The position numbers and the translations under genes are program-made. Below the pieces are notes generated by a model. That model saw only the letters and a list, made by a program, of their open reading frames with translations. It was not told where the DNA came from and did not search any database. Positions 37,866 to 46,899 of a stretch of DNA of 64,000 nt are shown here, in pieces. The stretch covers positions 1-64,000 of the forward strand of contig BGKB01000092.1 of the NCBI GenBank assembly GCA_003116975.1, written 5' to 3'. The stretch is from Aurantiochytrium sp. KH105. Taxonomy: Eukaryota; Sar; Bigyra; Thraustochytrida; Thraustochytriidae. The stretch's first letter is position 1, and each line of letters starts with the position of its first letter.

Positions 37866-38922
37866 GGCGTCGCGCCAAGGTGATCGCGCGCCGTCCTCAG
37901 CGCCCGGCCCCTCTCGGTCCTGCTTTGGCCGTGGCAGCGTGCGAGCTGCTGCAAGCGACTTCCAGCGCGTCGCGTTATGGACAGCGCTGGCCTCACCATT
38001 TTTTTCATTCCACCGGCACGAGACGGTTACACTTGTTGTTATCGACGCGTACGGTGACCGGTGACCCGAACGAAGGGGCTGGCCCGCACTGCACCTTTTC
38101 TCTCCTACCTCACGTCTCAAGAATTTGACGAAGCTGATAAGCAGAGTTGTTGCTAGATCTGGGAGCAAGCGGATGATGAAGTGATCGTCCAAACCAAAAA
38201 CGGTTGGGGGAAAAAAGTTGAAATGAAGATGACAAGATACAAGCACAAGAAAGGTCAAGACGTTCAATGAAGCTTCTGCCACCCTGCCCGATGATCGCGC
38301 CAGGTTTTGAATGAAGACTTGAGCGGGCTCTCCATGCGTTTAGTCGTTAGACACATACGATTTCAAGAAGGTATGACGCGTCAAGAGAGAGCGAAGTGCG
38401 CGTTGTCACTGGAATGGAAAACAGGAAACAAGACGAGAGGATTAATTTTAAAAAAAAAATCGTCTGATTTCATGCCAGCAAGATTCCTACAATGATGCAG
38501 AAGAAGCGGCCGAGTCCACAAAACTTTTCCCTTTGATATAAACAGAAACAGGTGAAGGTCATCATTATACGGCAGCCAAACCTGAAAACCACTGTCTGAT
38601 GTCATGCCTGCAATCCTCCCAAGGTGATGCTAAAGAAAAAAAAACCGTGTCACGCCGCGAGTTTAGGTACTGAAAAAAGAATATGTCTGATTTCATGCTA
38701 GCAACATTCCTATAATGATGCAGAAGAAGCGGCTAAGTCCACAAAGCTTTTCCCTTTGATATAAACAGAAACAGGTGAAGGTCATCATTATACGGCAGCC
38801 ACTGTCTGATGTCATGCCTGCAATCCTCCCAAGATGATGATGAAGAAGAAAAACCCGTGTCACGCTGTGAGCCAAGGTAATGGAAGAAGAAAATGACTGA
38901 ATTCATGCTTGCAACATTTTTA
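37866..38922. other. Intergenic region upstream of kinesin and downstream of the aminotransferase
   Basis: 37866-38450 is the presumed kinesin promoter with no element recognised. 38463-38922 is filled by the tandem repeat listed next. No gene. Confidence 0.5.
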
Positions 38923-38950
38923 CTACGATGATGCAGAAGAAGCGGCCTCG
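38463..38950. repeat. Tandem repeats derived from the aminotransferase 3' end
   Basis: Copies start at 38463, 38686 and 38896 (tctgatttcatg / actgaattcatg) and each carries the string atgatgcagaagaagcggc. In the third copy this is the real terminal coding sequence of the aminotransferase (SSASS-stop on the minus strand). Spacing is 223 and 210 bp. Within each unit a second, related half-unit (tctgatgtcatgcctgcaatcctccc...gatg) shows an older internal duplication. Confidence 0.9.
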
Positions 38951-40179
38951 TCGACGGCCTCAGTAAAGATTTCCACAGCACGGTCGATCTCGTCGGCGGA
39001 GACTGTGAGAGGAGGAATGAAACGAACGGTTTCGAAGGCAGAGCAACCAAGAAGAATCATGTCGCGATCAAGGCAAGCCTTGGATACTGCGCCCTTGATG
39101 CCCGACAACTTGGTGTTGAATTCTACGCCAACCATGCATCCAAGTCCGCGCACATCGGAAACGATGTCAGGTCGATCCTTTTGAATGCCGCGCAAGGCGT
39201 CCATGAGTTGTGCGCCTCGATCGTGGCTGTTCTGGACAAGATTTTCGTCCTTGATGACTTGCTGCGTGGCGATGGCCGCAGCGCAGGCGACCGCATTTGC
39301 GGTGTAGGTTCCGCCCATGGTGCCCGGATCCTGCTTGTCTGTGATATCCTGCCGCGACCAGACAGCAGCAAGAGGAAACCCAGACGCGATACCCTTGGCC
39401 GTGACGAGGATGTCGGGTACGACGTCAAAGTGTTCGGTGGCAAAAAGCTTGCCCGTGCGCCCAAATCCTGTCTGCACCTCGTCCATGACGAGGAGAATGT
39501 CATTGGCCTTGCAAAAAGCTTGCACGTGCTCAACGTACTCGCGCGTCGCCGGGACATAGCCGCCCTCTCCAAGCACGGGCTCCATGACCACGGCCGCAAT
39601 GTCGTCCGGGTGAACCTGCTGCTTGAAGAGGAGATCGAACTCGGCGATGGCCTTGGCCGTGGAGGTGCCTTGATGCTCGTAGGGAAAGGGGGTGACATAG
39701 ACGGAGGGCATGAAGGGTCCAAACTTTTGTCTGTAGCCGCGGCCCGAGGTCGTCATGGCGGCCGTGCCGAGTGTGCGGCCGTGATAAGACCCTTGCATGA
39801 CGATGACGCCGCCCTTGCCGGTGGCGTTGCGTGCAATCTTGACGGCGTTCTCGACGGCCTCGGCGCCCGAGTTCGTGTAAAAGACGCTGTCCAGCCCCTT
39901 GGGCATGAGTGGCTGCAGTACGTCGGTGAGTTCGAGCATCTTGTCATGGTAGGCAATGTTGACCTGCGCGTGGATGACCCTGCCGACTTGCTCCTGGGCA
40001 GCTGCTACGACGCGGGGATGGCAGTGGCCCGTGGACACGACGCCAATTCCGCTCGCCATGTCTAGCAGCTTGCGGCCCTCCTCCGTGGCGACCCAGCATC
40101 CCTTCGCCTCGGTCACGACCAGGTCCGCGAGCCGTCCCACGCCCCTGTTGATGGCCCGCTTCGCCGAGACATGCGCCAT
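38923..40179 (-). CDS. Class-III PLP aminotransferase, GabT-like
   Basis: 418 residues from the ATG at 40177-40179 (MAHVSAKRAINRG); the longer frame through pentanucleotide repeats is rejected. Landmarks: VVSTGHCHPRVVAA, FYTNSGAEAVENAVKIAR (PLP phosphate site), GSYHGRTLG, VVMEPVLGEGGY, LVMDEVQTGFGRTGKLFA (Asp binding the PLP pyridine) and the Schiff-base Lys in TAKGIASGFPL. Length and motifs match bacterial-type 4-aminobutyrate aminotransferases, which convert GABA and 2-oxoglutarate to succinate semialdehyde and glutamate. Other omega-aminotransferases are possible. No transit peptide is obvious, unlike mitochondrial GABA transaminases. Its last codons form part of a tandem repeat. It shares a repeat-rich divergent promoter with the methyltransferase at 40740. 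Confidence 0.92.
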   Translation of the reverse strand: MAHVSAKRAINRGVGRLADLVVTEAKGCWVATEEGRKLLDMASGIGVVSTGHCHPRVVAAAQEQVGRVIHAQVNIAYHDKMLELTDVLQPLMPKGLDSVFYTNSGAEAVENAVKIARNATGKGGVIVMQGSYHGRTLGTAAMTTSGRGYRQKFGPFMPSVYVTPFPYEHQGTSTAKAIAEFDLLFKQQVHPDDIAAVVMEPVLGEGGYVPATREYVEHVQAFCKANDILLVMDEVQTGFGRTGKLFATEHFDVVPDILVTAKGIASGFPLAAVWSRQDITDKQDPGTMGGTYTANAVACAAAIATQQVIKDENLVQNSHDRGAQLMDALRGIQKDRPDIVSDVRGLGCMVGVEFNTKLSGIKGAVSKACLDRDMILLGCSAFETVRFIPPLTVSADEIDRAVEIFTEAVDEAASSASS

Positions 40180-40739
40180 CCCCTCGACCGGGCCTCCGCG
40201 CTGCTCCCTCTGCCCTGCGCTGCTCTGCTCTGCTCTGCTCTGCTCTGCGTCGCCGTTGCCGCGCCTCTTCTCCGCGCAGAACCTGCTCTGCTCCTGCGCA
40301 AAGCTCGGCGCTCTGGTCGAGGCTCTGCTCCGCGCTCTGCCGCTGCGGCTCGAGCAGAGCAAGCAAAGCAAGCAGAGCAAGCAGAGCAAGCACGGCGCGC
40401 TTCCCGCGTCCCTGCTCAGCGCCGAGCCACGCCGAGCCACGCCGAGCCACGCCGAGCCACGCCGAGGAAAGAAGCGTCCCGCCCGCCCGCCCGCCCGCGT
40501 CCTCGGCGCCCCGAAGCCTCGCGGCGCGGCGGGCGCGGCGGGCGCGGCGGGCGCGGCGGGCGCGGCGGAGATGGGACGGGACGATCGATGATGGGCGGGG
40601 CCGCTGGCGGGGAGTATCTTTCTGCAGGTTAATTAACGGCGCGCGCGGCAGGTCGCGGCAGACCGTCAACGCGCGCGACCGGCGGGCGCGGCAGAGCTCT
40701 CGCGCGGCAGCTCTTGTGCTGCACGCGCGCGCAGGGACG
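40180..40739. repeat. Divergent promoter region packed with short tandem repeats
   Basis: Five different arrays lie between two ATGs: (CTCTG)n at 40216-40248, an AGCAAGCAG-type array at 40356-40393, a 10-bp gccgagccac array of about 4.5 copies at 40421-40466, (CGCC)n near 40480-40497, and a 9-bp ggcgcggcg array at 40528-40568. A palindromic ttaattaa lies at 40629-40636. The repeats explain the long false ORFs on both strands. Confidence 0.85.
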
Positions 40740-41783
40740 ATGGCGGAGTGGTCGACGCCGCAGATGGCCGCGGCGGCGGCGGCGGCGGCGACCGTGGGCG
40801 TGGTGGCGACGCTCTGGGCGACGAGCGCGACGGGCGGCGGCGACGCGGCGCGCGCGCTCTGGGGCGGCGGCAGCGCGGGGCGCAGGGGAGGCCGCCGCGT
40901 GGTGCTGGTGGGCGCGGGGCCCGGAAGCGCGGACCTCATCACCGTGCGGGGCGCGCGGGCCATTGCCGAGGCGGATTTTCTCGTGCACGACCGACTGGTG
41001 TCGCCGGAGCTGGTGGCCATGGCCAAGCCGGGCGTCACCCTTGTCAACGTGGGCAAGGCGCCGACCAAGAAACGGTTTCCGCAGTCTGAAATCAACCAAA
41101 TCCTGGTGGACCTTGCAACAAATGCGCACGCGCACTACAAAGTGCCCGAGAACGCTTCCATTGTGCGACTCAAGGGCGGTGATCCGTTCATCTATGGCCT
41201 GGGCGGCGACGAGGTCATGGCGCTGCGCGAGGCTGGCCTTGCGTGTGAGGTCGTTCCCGGCCTTTCGAGCGCGACAGCAGTGCCAGCCTGCGCAGGAATC
41301 CCCGTGACGCAAAAGGGAGTGGCCACCTCGTTCACGGTTCTCACGGGTCACGTGGCGCCGGGCGAGCCGGGCGCCGCTGACTGGGCGCACGTGCCGCGAC
41401 AGGATGCGACGCTTGTCGTGCTCATGGGTGTCAAGAACATGCGCAAAATTTGCTCGTACCTTGTGTCTTCCGTAGGCTGGGCGGCCAGTACGCCGGCTGC
41501 CGCGATTCAAAGTGGAACGACAACGGGCGAGGTGGTTGTGCGCGGCACGCTCACTACACTTGCCGATAAGGCCGAGCAGGCCTCGTTGGCGTCACCCACA
41601 ATTCTCGTGATTGGCCAAGTGTGCGACGTGTTGGAGCCTGGAGCTGTCATTCCGTATGCTCAGCTGGAGAATCTTGCCAAGGCCTCAGATGGGACTTCGC
41701 AAGCTTCCTCATGGCTGCCGGCGCCGCCCCGCAACATTTGGGGCCTGGCGCGGCCTCCGCCCTCGGAAGAAGCAGAAAAGTAG
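40740..41783 (+). CDS. Uroporphyrinogen-III C-methyltransferase (SUMT) with N-terminal membrane anchor
   Basis: 347 residues from the ATG at 40740. Residues 8-30 are an Ala-rich hydrophobic helix (MAAAAAAAATVGVVATLWA), a likely membrane anchor or organelle signal absent from bacterial CobA. The catalytic domain follows: VVLVGAGPGSADLITVRG (SAM-binding loop), DFLVHDRLVSPEL, VRLKGGDPFIYGLGGDE, CEVVPGLSSATAVPACAGIP and FTVLTGH are the standard SUMT motifs. SUMT methylates uroporphyrinogen III twice with SAM to give precorrin-2, the first step to siroheme, the cofactor of sulfite and nitrite reductases. There is no fused oxidase/chelatase domain, so the remaining siroheme steps must be encoded elsewhere. 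Divergent from the aminotransferase. Confidence 0.93.
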   Translation: MAEWSTPQMAAAAAAAATVGVVATLWATSATGGGDAARALWGGGSAGRRGGRRVVLVGAGPGSADLITVRGARAIAEADFLVHDRLVSPELVAMAKPGVTLVNVGKAPTKKRFPQSEINQILVDLATNAHAHYKVPENASIVRLKGGDPFIYGLGGDEVMALREAGLACEVVPGLSSATAVPACAGIPVTQKGVATSFTVLTGHVAPGEPGAADWAHVPRQDATLVVLMGVKNMRKICSYLVSSVGWAASTPAAAIQSGTTTGEVVVRGTLTTLADKAEQASLASPTILVIGQVCDVLEPGAVIPYAQLENLAKASDGTSQASSWLPAPPRNIWGLARPPPSEEAEK

Positions 41784-42052
41784 AGCTCTTGACGGAGATT
41801 GTGCTCGGTATGACGCGATCGTCGTGCGATGAGCTCAGCCAGCTGAATCTGTACGTATCGGTGTGCAGAGGACTCAAGAAGAACAAGAACACAAGAACAA
41901 GAAGTACTTAGCATAAGCTGCACTCGCGCAAATCCTTGCACGCTCGGACAGACATTCCTTGTATGAAAAAACAAATATGGAGAGAAAAAAGAGACAAAAG
42001 GAAAGAAACGAAAGGGCGCGGCAAGGCAGAGAAAGAGAGAAAAGAGGCAATT

Positions 42053-43240
42053 CTACATGTAATTATGCGCAGCTGCGGCCACAAGAGCGACAACCACTAC
42101 GACAGCTGATACTGTGACAATGAATGAAGTCGTAGACTGACTTTTGGGATCTTCTTGTTCATCTTCCTTTTCATTTTGAGGTGCGAGACCCTTCTTGCCG
42201 CCACTACCGTTGAGTGCAGACGGGGAATCCTTTTCCTGTGCAGCAGCAGCAGCTGAAGCAGTGGACTCATCCTTTTGGCCCTTTGGTGCAAGCTTGCGCA
42301 GATTGACGAGATTCTCGGCAATCATGCCCGTGGTGTAGTCCTCAACCTTGGAGCGGTACGAGTCTGGGACACTAACGCGCGCGTCAAGATCATTGGCAAT
42401 AAGTACGAAGCAGCCGCCCTTGGCAGGTCGAAGTACCATTCCGCCAAAACTCTGCGTCGCGCGCTTGCGATCGCCAGAGTCTGAGGGCGCAGGAACCTCG
42501 GGGTGCTCGTTGAGGCCGAGATGCACAATCACCTCTGTCCCATCCGATTCGCGCGAATGCTTGATGGCCATGACAACGTCCCGTGGGCGCATAAACATCA
42601 TAGCTTTCATGACAAGATACTTGACATCGAGTCCGCCGACAGGCGAGACCTCGTCGATCGTGTCGATATTAGTTTCGACCTCCTTCATGCGCGAGAGAAG
42701 AATTTGAGCGAGGGAGGCGGGCGAAGCGTTGGGCACGAGCCCAGAGACGCATCGTCTGCCGAGATCCGGATTGTTGCAGCTGGTGAGGCCGTTCTTGGAG
42801 CTGCAGAGCTTCCAGTCCGGAGGGCAGTGCCGCGCATCGGCCTGAACGGCGTTTGCGAGTTCAAGCAATTCGCGACGGACCTTGGTCGCGCTGGCAATAA
42901 GTCCGGTCTCGTCCTCGGGGATGCGTAGAAAGCGAAAGAGGGCTGGGCTGGTCCCGGCCTTCTTTACGACCGCGAGCAGGAGTGCATTGAGGCCGTGTTG
43001 CCGCTTCCGTGGGGACTTGCTGCCGAAAACCTTGCCGGGCAGCTCGTCCTCTCCCGCGCGGACCTCTTTGGAGAGGGCGTCGAACTCGCGAAAGCGCCTC
43101 CAGGCCGTCCCGCTCGCGCCGTCCTCCGTCTCCCACGCCACCTCGTACTCTACGTGGCCCTTTTCCGCCGTGCGCCAGTCTTTGACGCGCGCGCTGCGCA
43201 CGGTGCGGGAGTCGTTGTTGTTGTCCTTCTCGTTCACCAT
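42053..43240 (-). CDS. PX domain plus START-like domain, tail-anchored protein
   Basis: 395 residues from the ATG at 43238-43240 (MVNEKDNNNDSRTVR). Residues ~10-105 look like a PX domain: VEYEVAWETEDG, WRRFREFDALSKEV (the RRFREF phosphoinositide-binding strand-helix), LPGKVFGSKSPRKRQHGLNA, then FRFLRIP. Residues ~170-315 resemble the C-terminal two thirds of a START lipid-binding domain: KYLVMKAMMFMRPRDVVMAI, FGGMVLRPAKGGCFVLIAND and MIAENLVNLRKLA as the final helix. A charged, Ser/Gln-rich linker precedes a single C-terminal hydrophobic helix (FIVTVSAVVVVVALVAAAA) ending HNYM, a tail anchor. PX binds phosphoinositides and START carries a lipid, so transfer at a membrane contact is a reasonable inference. 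The START part is shorter than the usual 200 residues. Confidence 0.78.
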   Translation of the reverse strand: MVNEKDNNNDSRTVRSARVKDWRTAEKGHVEYEVAWETEDGASGTAWRRFREFDALSKEVRAGEDELPGKVFGSKSPRKRQHGLNALLLAVVKKAGTSPALFRFLRIPEDETGLIASATKVRRELLELANAVQADARHCPPDWKLCSSKNGLTSCNNPDLGRRCVSGLVPNASPASLAQILLSRMKEVETNIDTIDEVSPVGGLDVKYLVMKAMMFMRPRDVVMAIKHSRESDGTEVIVHLGLNEHPEVPAPSDSGDRKRATQSFGGMVLRPAKGGCFVLIANDLDARVSVPDSYRSKVEDYTTGMIAENLVNLRKLAPKGQKDESTASAAAAAQEKDSPSALNGSGGKKGLAPQNEKEDEQEDPKSQSTTSFIVTVSAVVVVVALVAAAAHNYM

Positions 43241-43860
43241 GTTGTCTTCCTCTGCGAGCCTCGCGTACACGTAGAGAGGGAGGGGCGGAGGGAGCGGGAG
43301 GGAAGAAAAGCGCTGTTGCCCGCGCTGTTCGCAAGCGCTGCCTGCCCTGCCCTGCCCTGCCCTGCCCTGCCCTGCCCTGCGCAAAAGCGCGATAGATCTG
43401 GGTTTGTTTGCTTCACGTGGCAGGCCAGCGGCTTCGGCCGGACCTTGAGTGAAGGTGTGAGGTCCGCTTCATTTTTATCGTTCGAGCCAGCCAGCCAGCC
43501 GGCCAGCCAGCTAACCAGTCCAGTCACCCAAGCCCAGCCATTTGCCCGTCGCGGTAGGCTCTAGAGGGAGGGACGGAACGCCCGACTTTGGTGTGGATGA
43601 TCATGCGATTGATGAGCAGCAGAACGATGTCGACGCATGCGTCGAAGTGGACATCTATCTGCCAAAGGGGCTTTTTGTAAGCCTAGCCAGAGCGAATGCT
43701 CCGGAAGAGTGAGTTACATTGTGAGTAGCAAAGAGATGAAGAGGATGCCTCATTGCTATGTTTGAGGCCGGCCTGACTGTCAGTCAGACCGTCAAGCCTG
43801 AAGAAATGAGAGTGCGATGGTTTTCAATATCCAAAACACAGTTCAATGATACAAATGATG
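43241..43860. other. Intergenic region with (CCTGC)n array
   Basis: Upstream of the PX/START gene: about eight CCTGC copies at 43340-43380, then an AGCC-type array at 43484-43517. The remainder is unremarkable 3' region of the WD40-only gene A. No gene. Confidence 0.7.
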
Positions 43861-44904
43861 TTAAAGCATATAAGACTCTCTGGTGCTGGCATTCGCGAGC
43901 GAGGTTTGACGTTCGAGTCCACGATCTCGTCGCCAAGGCCAGCAGCCAGCAAAGCAGCCAAAAGGAGGAGTTGAAGGAGACGGTGGGGCGTCTGCTGCCT
44001 CAAGAGCGAGTGCCAGCGCACCCCACGTTCGCGCAGATGGCGAAGCCTCGGTGCCGTCAAAAGCGCGCTTCACGGCGCCCGTCTCCACGTCCCAGATCTT
44101 GACAGAGCAGTCCCATGATCCACTGACAATATCAGACCCCAGCAAAGAAACGGATTGCACTGCATTCGAGTGTCCGTGAAGCGTACGAAGCTCTTGACCA
44201 TCCGTAGCATCCCAGACTTTGATGGTCCTGTCCCAAGAACTGCTGACAATGGTATCTCCGTCAAGTGCAACGGAATTGACCCAGCTTGTGTGTCCTTCGA
44301 GGGTGTGAAGAAGCTCAAAGGAAGGCACGTCGTAGACCCGAATTCGTCGATCGTCAGATCCGGTGACCAAGTGTTTGTCGTTCATGGCAATAGATTTCGC
44401 CCACACTGTCGGCACGCTGAAAATATGCACACGTTCGCCAGTAGACTTGGAAAATACCTGAACTGTGCTGTCTTTAAAACCTACGACAATGAAATCGTCT
44501 TGGGTGGCAAGACCGCCAACTTTTGAGCCAACTGAAATTGTTGAAGTGCATACCCCGGTGGATGCGTCCCACATCCGAATGGAGCCATCCCAAGATCCAG
44601 AGAACACGACGCCACCATCCAAAACGACGTCCCAAACGGCGTCCGTGTGTCCTTGCAGCACGTAAACAACTGCCCCCGAGAGGACGTCAACAAGATAGAC
44701 GGCACCTGTGTACGTCCCGACAACAGCAAGATTGCCGTGAACATCGACGGCCAGGGCTCCTGCGTTATTGGGCGTCTTGACCTCCAAGACCAAGGCGCCC
44801 TCTTTGCTCCACGCGCGGAGAGCGGGGTCGAAGCCGCCGCTTCCGGCCACGATGAGCTCGTTCGACTGCGCGACAGCCCAGACGCTCCCTCCGATACGAC
44901 CCAT
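43861..44904 (-). CDS. WD40-only protein A, paralogue of the WD40-Roc-COR-TIR sensor domain
   Basis: 347 residues from the ATG at 44902-44904 (MGRIGGSVWAVAQSNELIVA), the same start position as the WD40-Roc-COR-TIR protein and two neighbours. The frame stays open upstream but without similarity. Seven WD40 blades follow (YVLQGHTDAVWDVVLDGGVV, DGSIRMWDASTG, LEGHTSWVNSVALDGDTIVS, DRTIKVWDATDG, LHGHSNAVQSVSLLGSDIVS, DCSVKIWDVETG), ending at AFDGTEASP where the large protein continues into its linker. The unique C-tail of about 55 residues holds FGCFAGCWPWRRD, Cys/Trp-rich and possibly membrane-associating. No Roc, COR or TIR sequence follows within this gene. Predicted function: protein-protein interaction. 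Confidence 0.9.
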   Translation of the reverse strand: MGRIGGSVWAVAQSNELIVAGSGGFDPALRAWSKEGALVLEVKTPNNAGALAVDVHGNLAVVGTYTGAVYLVDVLSGAVVYVLQGHTDAVWDVVLDGGVVFSGSWDGSIRMWDASTGVCTSTISVGSKVGGLATQDDFIVVGFKDSTVQVFSKSTGERVHIFSVPTVWAKSIAMNDKHLVTGSDDRRIRVYDVPSFELLHTLEGHTSWVNSVALDGDTIVSSSWDRTIKVWDATDGQELRTLHGHSNAVQSVSLLGSDIVSGSWDCSVKIWDVETGAVKRAFDGTEASPSARTWGALALALEAADAPPSPSTPPFGCFAGCWPWRRDRGLERQTSLANASTRESYML

Positions 44905-45729
44905 GGCGCTTTTGCTTCCTGTCTTGCCGAGCCGAGATCCTGTTGCTCTGCTAATCCCAAACCACCAAGCCAAAACGCAGCCACGATGGCGCGAGCGAAC
45001 TACGTTTGCCACGCACGAACTGCAGCACCCGGGCACGGCGAGAGCGTGGGCGGCCGCCGGGGCCGAGGCGTCTCGATTGATCGATTGCGCGAGCCAGCCC
45101 GAGTTGAGTCGCCTGTGAGTTGAGCTGGTCCTGTCAGCCAGGCAGGCAGCACCTGGGCGTGTGCCGCCGCTACTGCAACTGCACGTGCTAGGCAAGTTGA
45201 AGGTAAAGTAAAACCTCTGACTGTGAAGGCGGCACGAGGTGACGCTCCGCGGAACATGCTGGAACCAAGGCGAGAGGGGGCTGCCAGCGAGGGGTAGATC
45301 GGCCCTCGCAGCGGCAACACGCAAGCCCAAGTCTTCGGATGACGGTGGTAGAGGCTCGCGGTACGTCTCACATCGACGAGAACGCCAGCGGGCGTACTTA
45401 CGTGTGGTTTGGCTCTGGATTTTGCCTGGACCACTCATTCGCTGATCATCTGCATCATCACACTTTGCCGCGCATGTCCCGTTTTCGGCCGTCCAGGTCA
45501 TGTAGCAGACAACCCACTCCACTACAGTGAAGTATCGTCATTGCACGAAGAACGGTTTTGCCAGCTGCGAGGACCATGCACAGCATGCCACTTTGTCTAT
45601 ATCAACATTCTATCGTTCGTTTCGCTCATGAGACTGGTAACAAACTACACACACATAAATTGGTTTTAGCTTTGATTTTGCTGGCTTCCCCGGACACGAA
45701 ATTCGGGCGTCGGGGCTTCGTTTTACAAA
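44905..45729. other. Intergenic region between WD40-only genes A and B
   Basis: 825 bp: promoter of gene A and 3' region of gene B. I looked for remnants of Roc, COR or TIR in all frames and saw none. No gene. Confidence 0.55.
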
Positions 45730-46899
45730 TTACAAGTCTTCGGCGAGGGACGCACCTGATGATGATGGGTTGCGTCGGGTTCGATACCATTGAGAAAAGA
45801 GCATGCGCGGCAAAAGGTCGCCCTTGATATCTTCATGAATAGTTCTTCGCAATCGCTCGAGCTGTTGTTGTGGATGCTCCTCCTGCTTCGCCAACTTTTG
45901 CTGCTGTTTTCGCTGTTTCCTCTTCTTTTGCCATTGCGTCTTTCGATCTAGCAGAGAAGACGACAACGAGCAAACTGGGACTTCCTTGCGGTTCATCGCT
46001 CGGTTCAAAGCTGCCAATTCCCGAGTGGACGGCAGCGGTTCTGTTCCGTCATACGAATGCTTCAAGGCCCCCGTGTGAAGGTCCCAGGTTTTTACAGAAA
46101 AGTCCCAAGCCCCACTCACAATGTCGGAGCCAAAGATTGAAACCGAAAGGATGGCGTTGTCATGTCCGTGGAGCATCAAGAGCGGGTCACTCGTATAGCA
46201 GTCCCAAATGATGATTGTTGTGTCCCACGAGCAGCTCACAACACGGTTTCCGGCGACAGCGACAGAGTGCACCCAGCTTGTATGTCCTTCGAGGACGTTG
46301 AGCAGCTCAAACGAGGGTATTGCGTAGACCCTCACCTTTTTGTCATTCGAGGCGGACACCAGGTGGCGCGCGTCCATCGCGACCGAGTGCACATCGTCGC
46401 CTGCGTCACGAATCACCGCAAGAGTTTCTTCGGTGGTCCTGTCAAAGATGCGCACCGAATTGTCCACCAGGAAGCCTGCGGCGATCAGGTTGCCGTGCGT
46501 GGCAATGCCGCCGATCTTGGGTCCAACGAAGATCGACTGCACGCACTCGCCGGTCTCCTCATCCCAGATCCGAATGGACCCATCCCAGGAGCCCGTGACG
46601 ATCGCGTCGTCGAGCACGACGCTCCAGACCGCTGCCGTGTGGCCTTGAAGCTCGTGCACGACTTCTGCGGCGAGCACGTCGACGATGAAGACGGCGCCCG
46701 GAAAGGTTCCTGCTGCGGCGCGGTTACCCCGCACGGCGACGGCCAGCACTCCAGCCTGGTTGGGCGTGGCCATCTCGAGCACCAGCGCGCCCCCGCGCCT
46801 GGTCCACGCCCTCAGCACCGGGTCGAAGGCGCCGCTGCCGGCCACGACCAGCTGCTCCGACTGCGCCACGGCCCACACGCTCCCGTTGATGAGCCCCAT
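45730..46899 (-). CDS. WD40-only protein B, paralogue of the WD40-Roc-COR-TIR sensor domain
   Basis: 389 residues from the ATG at 46897-46899 (MGLINGSVWAVAQSEQLVVA); longer starts lie in a GC-rich low-complexity leader and are not conserved. Seven blades align end to end with protein A and the large protein (HELQGHTAAVWSVVLDDAIV, DGSIRIWDEETG, LEGHTSWVHSVAVAGNRVVS, LHGHDNAILSVSIFGSDIVS, DFSVKTWDLHTG) and end at the shared SYDGTEPLPS. The C-terminal tail of about 95 residues is unique: strongly basic and Gln-rich coiled coil (QWQKKRKQRKQQQKLAKQEE), then LLPRMLFSQWYRTRRNP. The tail could be a nuclear signal or a dimerisation element. Between A and C in the same orientation. Confidence 0.9.
   Translation of the reverse strand: MGLINGSVWAVAQSEQLVVAGSGAFDPVLRAWTRRGGALVLEMATPNQAGVLAVAVRGNRAAAGTFPGAVFIVDVLAAEVVHELQGHTAAVWSVVLDDAIVTGSWDGSIRIWDEETGECVQSIFVGPKIGGIATHGNLIAAGFLVDNSVRIFDRTTEETLAVIRDAGDDVHSVAMDARHLVSASNDKKVRVYAIPSFELLNVLEGHTSWVHSVAVAGNRVVSCSWDTTIIIWDCYTSDPLLMLHGHDNAILSVSIFGSDIVSGAWDFSVKTWDLHTGALKHSYDGTEPLPSTRELAALNRAMNRKEVPVCSLSSSLLDRKTQWQKKRKQRKQQQKLAKQEEHPQQQLERLRRTIHEDIKGDLLPRMLFSQWYRTRRNPSSSGASLAEDL

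Noticed and set aside
40180-40440. N-terminal extension of the aminotransferase
   Set aside because: It reads through CTCTG and GAGCAAGCA arrays. The conserved protein starts at the ATG at 40177-40179.
45000-45520. Upstream extension of WD40-only gene A on the minus strand
   Set aside because: Open by chance; no similarity to the paralogues and no domain. The conserved start is the ATG at 44902-44904.
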